Origin: VGEM01 sp033764265
Lineage (GTDB): Bacteria > Pseudomonadota > Alphaproteobacteria > Rhodospirillales > Rhodospirillaceae
Assembly (NCBI GenBank): GCA_033764265.1
Contig: JANRJB010000342.1
Coordinates: 1 to 7,872, forward strand
DNA length: 7,872 bases
Reading direction: 5' to 3'
The notes under the pieces were generated by a model. That model saw nothing but the letters and a program-made list of their open reading frames with translations. It did no database searches and had not been told where the DNA came from. Of the stretch, positions 6,634 to 7,872 are shown piece after piece (within the stretch, counting starts at the first letter, position 1; every line of letters starts with the position of its first letter). Both the position numbers and the translations under genes were made by a program.

Positions 6634-6639
6634 CCTCCC
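6634..6639 (-). promoter_or_regulatory. Ribosome binding site of the PEP-CTERM gene
   Basis: GGGAGG on the minus strand, 6 nt before ATG 6627. It is the best Shine-Dalgarno on this strand and fixes the start at the signal peptide rather than at an upstream in-frame codon. Confidence 0.8.
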
Positions 6640-6668
6640 GGATTGCAGTTGGTTCCCCTCCCGTTCGC

Positions 6669-6685
6669 TGCAAAACTCGTGCCAA
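6669..6685 (-). promoter_or_regulatory. Sigma-54 (RpoN) -24/-12 promoter
   Basis: On the minus strand the sequence reads TTGGCACGAGTTTTGCA. Aligned to the sigma-54 consensus YTGGCACGrNNNTTGCW, every defined position matches, including the invariant GG (-24) and GC (-12) at the correct spacing. The transcript would start near 6658, giving a leader of about 31 nt that contains the GGGAGG ribosome site. PEP-CTERM genes in some proteobacteria are activated by RpoN with the PrsK/PrsR pair, so site and gene support each other. Sigma-54 promoters need an upstream-bound AAA+ activator; see the inverted repeats at 6784-6802 and 6857-6879. Confidence 0.85.
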
Positions 6686-6783
6686 CTTTTAATGACCATC
6701 GAAATAATAAGGGAATCCAATGCGAGGGCGAAAATCGCGCGATCCCGCGCCGCGACAGATGACAGCTTTTTTGACGCCCTGCG

Positions 6784-6802
6784 TCCGATACCGGTAATCG
6801 GA
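6784..6802. repeat. Imperfect palindrome, candidate enhancer site for the sigma-54 activator
   Basis: TCCGATACCGGTAATCGGA is a perfect dyad (TCCGA...TCGGA around TACCGGTA) except for one inserted A on the right side. It lies about 125-145 bp upstream of the predicted sigma-54 transcript start, within the usual range for enhancer-binding proteins. No family-specific motif is recognised, so its role is inferred from symmetry and position alone. Confidence 0.35.
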
Positions 6803-6856
6803 TAACTAGCATCGATCTGAATCTACGAGCAGAATCCGGGTCGCGCGGAGTTTGAG

Positions 6857-6879
6857 GGGTGTAAAGAATCCTGACACCC
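6857..6879. repeat. Inverted repeat GGGTGT-N11-ACACCC
   Basis: Two perfect 6-bp arms with an 11-bp AT-rich spacer, giving arm centres 17 bp apart. The site lies about 200-220 bp upstream of the predicted sigma-54 start and 45 bp before the plus-strand gene, so it could serve an activator for one gene or an operator for the other. Short arms of this size can occur by chance. Confidence 0.25.
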
Positions 6880-6924
6880 GGGCGCGGCGGTTTCGGGCCG
6901 GGCTCGCCCTTGCTGTTTGCCTAG

Positions 6925-7725
6925 GTGAAGATGCCGGCGGGGCCGCACGTGAAAGCGCTGACGCACAATCGGATCGAACTGGTCGAGGTCTACGCCGAGC
7001 TGCGCGCGCCCTTGGACGACGCGGCGCTCGACGGCCTGGTTGACCGGCTGATCGCCGCCGCCGCGCCAGCTGCGGTGCGGCGCTACGGACCCGGCGTGGA
7101 GGTATTGATTCACGTCGGGCGCGGGGCGGCGCGCGGATCAGGGCGCGGCGTCGGGGCGACGGTGCGCGCCGCCGTGCAGGCCGCCTCGGCGGAGCGGTGC
7201 TTTCCGCGCGGCACGCCGCTCGATGCCTGCGCCGCAGACTTGCTCGACCGTGGCGGGCTGTTCGTGCGTGACCTGACCGCCGCGCTGGCGGCGGCCTATG
7301 GCCGCCGCGCGCTCGGACGCACCGAGCACCGACGTAAGGCGCCGGGCAAGATCGCCGCGCTGTATCGGCGCATCGAACCGGCGGCGTTGCTCAAGGTGTC
7401 CTCGATGACTGCATTGGCCGAGACCGAACGTGGCTGGCTGACGGCCGAGATCGCCGGCCTGCTGCGCTCCGTGCACAGCCCGGCGGCGTTCGCACGGTTG
7501 ATGGCCCGCATCCGCCGGGAAACCGGTGTCGGTTTTCTGCCGATCCGTCCGGACGAAGTCGCCGAACCCGCGCGTCGACTGGTCGGCGTCAGCGACCAGG
7601 AGCGCCGGTTGAAGCGGCGCCGTACCCCGCCGCGCTTCGCCGCGGTTGGCGCCGGCCGGCCGCATGGCCTTGTGGCCGCGCGGCTCGATGGGCGCTCGGG
7701 CGCGCCGGCATGGTTTGGTGATTGA
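6925..7725 (+). CDS. Unrecognised basic Ala/Arg-rich protein
   Basis: A 266-aa protein whose codons nearly all end in G or C throughout, so the frame is very likely real. I recognise no domain. There is no signal peptide or membrane segment. The N-terminal ~65 residues look alpha/beta (E-L-V-E-V-Y-A-E-L-R-A-P-L near 18-30; V-E-V-L-I-H-V-G near 58-65). A Gly/Arg-rich stretch follows at ~65-80. Residues ~100-200 look helical, with clusters of Arg and Lys (R-T-E-H-R-R-K near 131-137), and the last ~45 residues, after R-R-L-K-R-R-R, look disordered. The net charge is strongly positive, which would allow nucleic-acid binding, but no motif shows it. The start is uncertain: GTG 6925 directly follows an in-frame TAG, ATG 6931 and GTG 6949 are alternatives, and none has a well-placed Shine-Dalgarno. 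It is divergent from the PEP-CTERM gene; the next plus-strand gene begins 84 bp downstream. Confidence 0.72.
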   Translation: MKMPAGPHVKALTHNRIELVEVYAELRAPLDDAALDGLVDRLIAAAAPAAVRRYGPGVEVLIHVGRGAARGSGRGVGATVRAAVQAASAERCFPRGTPLDACAADLLDRGGLFVRDLTAALAAAYGRRALGRTEHRRKAPGKIAALYRRIEPAALLKVSSMTALAETERGWLTAEIAGLLRSVHSPAAFARLMARIRRETGVGFLPIRPDEVAEPARRLVGVSDQERRLKRRRTPPRFAAVGAGRPHGLVAARLDGRSGAPAWFGD

Positions 7726-7792
7726 TCTGTTGAGCCCGCGCCGGTCGTTGCGCCGTGGCCGGGTTCGGGCGCATGATCCGTTCTCCACCAGC

Positions 7793-7800
7793 AGGGAGGG
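7793..7800 (+). promoter_or_regulatory. Ribosome binding site of the 3'-terminal partial gene
   Basis: AGGGAGGG with a 9-nt spacer to ATG 7810, a strong Shine-Dalgarno that marks this ATG as a true start although only 21 codons are visible. Confidence 0.75.
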
Positions 7801-7809
7801 CCGACCGCC

Positions 7810-7872
7810 ATGGCCGACAAGAAATCCGCCCGCGCGGAATACACCACCGATTTCATTGCTTCGGACATCGAC
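7810..7872 (+). CDS. Start of a gene running off the window, product unknown
   Basis: Twenty-one codons are visible, beginning M-A-D-K-K-S-A-R and continuing E-Y-T-T-D-F-I-A. The hydrophilic start has no signal peptide. The strong AGGGAGGG ribosome site, the GC-ending codons and the same strand as the gene 84 bp upstream support a real gene, possibly cotranscribed with it. The visible part is too short to assign a family. Confidence 0.65.
   Translation, partial: MADKKSARAEYTTDFIASDID

Larger units (their letters stand above)
6628..6924. other. Divergent intergenic region between the PEP-CTERM gene and the plus-strand gene
   Basis: This 297-bp stretch is clearly richer in A and T than the flanking genes, especially 6670-6860, and holds no convincing coding frame. 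It contains, in minus-strand order, a far inverted repeat (6857-6879), a near inverted repeat (6784-6802), the sigma-54 promoter and the GGGAGG ribosome site. No clear sigma-70-type promoter for the plus-strand gene starting near 6925 was found. Confidence 0.7.

Overview
The window is GC-rich, densely coding DNA. A Gram-negative host, most likely a proteobacterium, is suggested by three things: the end of an RND inner-membrane pump, a protein with a PEP-CTERM-type exosortase sorting tail, and a sigma-54 promoter. An alphaproteobacterium would fit the codon use and the I-P-A-P-A form of the tail, but that is inference; there is no rRNA or other taxonomic marker.

Layout. From 1 to 932 (+) lies the 3' end of an HAE1/AcrB-type RND efflux permease. 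It converges, with a 17-bp overlap, on a minus-strand gene for a secreted glyoxalase-fold (VOC) protein (916-1488). A gap of about 200 bp follows. Then comes a compact minus-strand block, read right to left: FAD-dependent aromatic-type monooxygenase (5458-4208), AurF/CmlI-like non-haem diiron oxygenase (4161-3334), GNAT acyltransferase (3337-2714) and ATP-grasp ligase (2702-1686). The gaps are 46 bp, a 4-bp ATGA overlap, and 11 bp, so this looks like one operon. Two oxygenases, an acyltransferase and an amide/ester-type ligase without any PKS or NRPS megasynthase make this the best candidate for an undescribed small biosynthetic or modification pathway. The product cannot be read from the sequence.

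Upstream, on the same strand, is a secreted PEP-CTERM protein with beta-propeller-like repeats (6627-5554). Its start lies about 40 bp below a sequence matching the sigma-54 -24/-12 consensus at every defined position (6669-6685). PEP-CTERM genes in floc- and biofilm-forming bacteria are known to be driven by RpoN with the PrsK/PrsR two-component pair, so this promoter agrees with the protein call. Two inverted repeats further upstream (6784-6802, 6857-6879) are candidate activator sites.

On the plus strand, 6925-7725 encodes a basic, alanine/arginine-rich protein I do not recognise. At 7810 a further gene with a good ribosome binding site begins and runs off the window. No tRNA, rRNA, CRISPR array or insertion sequence was seen.
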